Source: Propionibacteriaceae bacterium
GTDB taxonomy: Bacteria; Actinomycetota; Actinomycetes; Propionibacteriales; Propionibacteriaceae
DNA length: 14,941 nucleotides
Direction: 5' to 3'
Assembly (NCBI GenBank): GCA_030544185.1
Contig: JAUNRO010000031.1
Span: forward strand, 1-14,941
In this document: positions 14,462-14,941 of the stretch, piece by piece
Layout: each line of letters opens with the position of its first letter
Numbering within the stretch: position 1 is the stretch's first letter
The notes under the pieces: generated by a model
The model's database searches: none
What the model was told of the DNA's origin: nothing
What the model saw: the letters and a program-made list of their open reading frames with translations, nothing else
Program-made: the position numbers and the translations under genes

Positions 14462-14941
14462 CAGCTGGCCCACTGCCCGCGATAGAACATGCGCGCCCAC
14501 CACAGCATCGTCAGCACCGATACCGCGATCCAGGCCACGAGCGCGCCCCGTTGGACCGACCGTCGGGTCTCGGATGCCGCGCGATGCCCGAACAGCTCGC
14601 CGGCGATGATCCAGACGGGGAACCACAGCAACACGGCGCGGTTGACCGACATCAGCCATTCCGACAGCGAGAACGCGACGAGCTGGACCGCGATCCAGGA
14701 CAGCTCGGCCCACTTTCGGCGCCGCCACAGCCAGCCGACCGCAACGAGGCCGACCGCAAACGACACGAGCTCGAAGCCGAACACGATGTCCCAGCCGGGA
14801 CGGTCGTCATAGGCGTCCGAGGCAATCACGTTGATGGTCTGCCAGATCGCGTCGGTCGGTGTGCTCCACGCCCGCGACCACCCGGCCTGCTGGGCATCGG
14901 ACCAGGCGGACCAGGAGCCGGTGCGCCCGAAGAGATAGAGA
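14461..14941 (-). CDS. Polytopic membrane protein, C-terminal part (possible PIG-V-like GT-C mannosyltransferase), runs off right edge
   Basis: The open frame continues to the window edge without a start of its own kind, so about 159 residues of a longer protein are visible. It begins YLFGRTGSWSAWSDAQQAGW, resembling the loop before the last helices of PIG-V-like mannosyltransferases ('..TGD..AWF.AQ..GWGR'). Membrane helices follow, around DIVFGFELVSFAVGLVAVGW, AELSWIAVQLVAFSLS, SVNRAVLLWFPVWIIAG and ALVAWIAVSVLTMLWWA. The SVNRAVLLWFPVWI segment parallels 'S.PRYLL..FPLF' in that family. Such enzymes transfer mannose from a polyprenyl phosphate on the outer face of the membrane. The assignment is tentative because the catalytic N-terminal half lies outside the window. 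A GTG at 14829 is an internal codon rather than a likely start. The gene precedes and overlaps alkD by one base. Confidence 0.6.
   Translation of the reverse strand, partial: LYLFGRTGSWSAWSDAQQAGWSRAWSTPTDAIWQTINVIASDAYDDRPGWDIVFGFELVSFAVGLVAVGWLWRRRKWAELSWIAVQLVAFSLSEWLMSVNRAVLLWFPVWIIAGELFGHRAASETRRSVQRGALVAWIAVSVLTMLWWARMFYRGQWAS

Overview
The window is GC-rich throughout, uses GTG starts and very short promoter-to-start distances, and encodes a SigC-type ECF sigma factor, a stand-alone FEN exonuclease, MMPL and YhgE/Pip membrane proteins and a DUF2079 protein. Together these point to a chromosomal segment of a high-GC actinobacterium. A Propionibacteriales- or Micrococcales-like host is a guess that cannot be settled from the sequence. 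No rRNA, tRNA, CRISPR array, transposase or phage gene was found. Coding density is high and the longest gene-free stretch is about 200 bases.

Layout, left to right. (1) 1-477, minus: the start of a molybdate-type substrate-binding lipoprotein that runs off the left edge. (2) 642-1568: a divergent pair, a SigC-like ECF sigma factor (minus) and a small zinc-finger anti-sigma candidate with a four-CXC cysteine-rich tail (plus), separated by 30 bases that hold two back-to-back leaderless promoters. (3) 1569-1767: gene-free, with a 75-base imperfect palindrome and a perfect 14-base palindrome. (4) 1768-3926, plus: a stand-alone 5'-3' exonuclease ending in a clamp-binding-like QETLF, then an alanine-racemase-like PLP protein. 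(5) 3948-5974, minus: a two-gene operon of a tyrosine phosphatase (HCAAGKDRTG) and a membrane-anchored trypsin-fold protein that has lost all three catalytic residues. (6) 6066-7640, plus: a DUF2079 polytopic membrane protein. (7) 7663-13018, minus: an export operon of a two-bundle MMPL transporter fused to a degenerate ABC-ATPase domain and a large YhgE/Pip protein. It is divergent from a TetR regulator (13159-13791, plus), with a clear operator-like palindrome between them. (8) 13781-14941, minus: an AlkD-type DNA glycosylase preceded by the C-terminal end of a polytopic membrane protein, perhaps a PIG-V-like mannosyltransferase, that runs off the right edge.

How the parts work together: TetR probably represses the MMPL-YhgE operon through the GTATC/GATAC sites between them. 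The sigma factor and the cysteine-rich protein look like a self-contained metal- or redox-sensing switch. The phosphatase and the pseudoprotease are translationally coupled (TGATG) and probably act in one envelope signalling or homeostasis function. The most unusual items are the MMPL/pseudo-ABC fusion, with an apparent frameshift just before its expected ATGA junction to YhgE, the dead trypsin-fold protein, and the CXC-tailed anti-sigma candidate.
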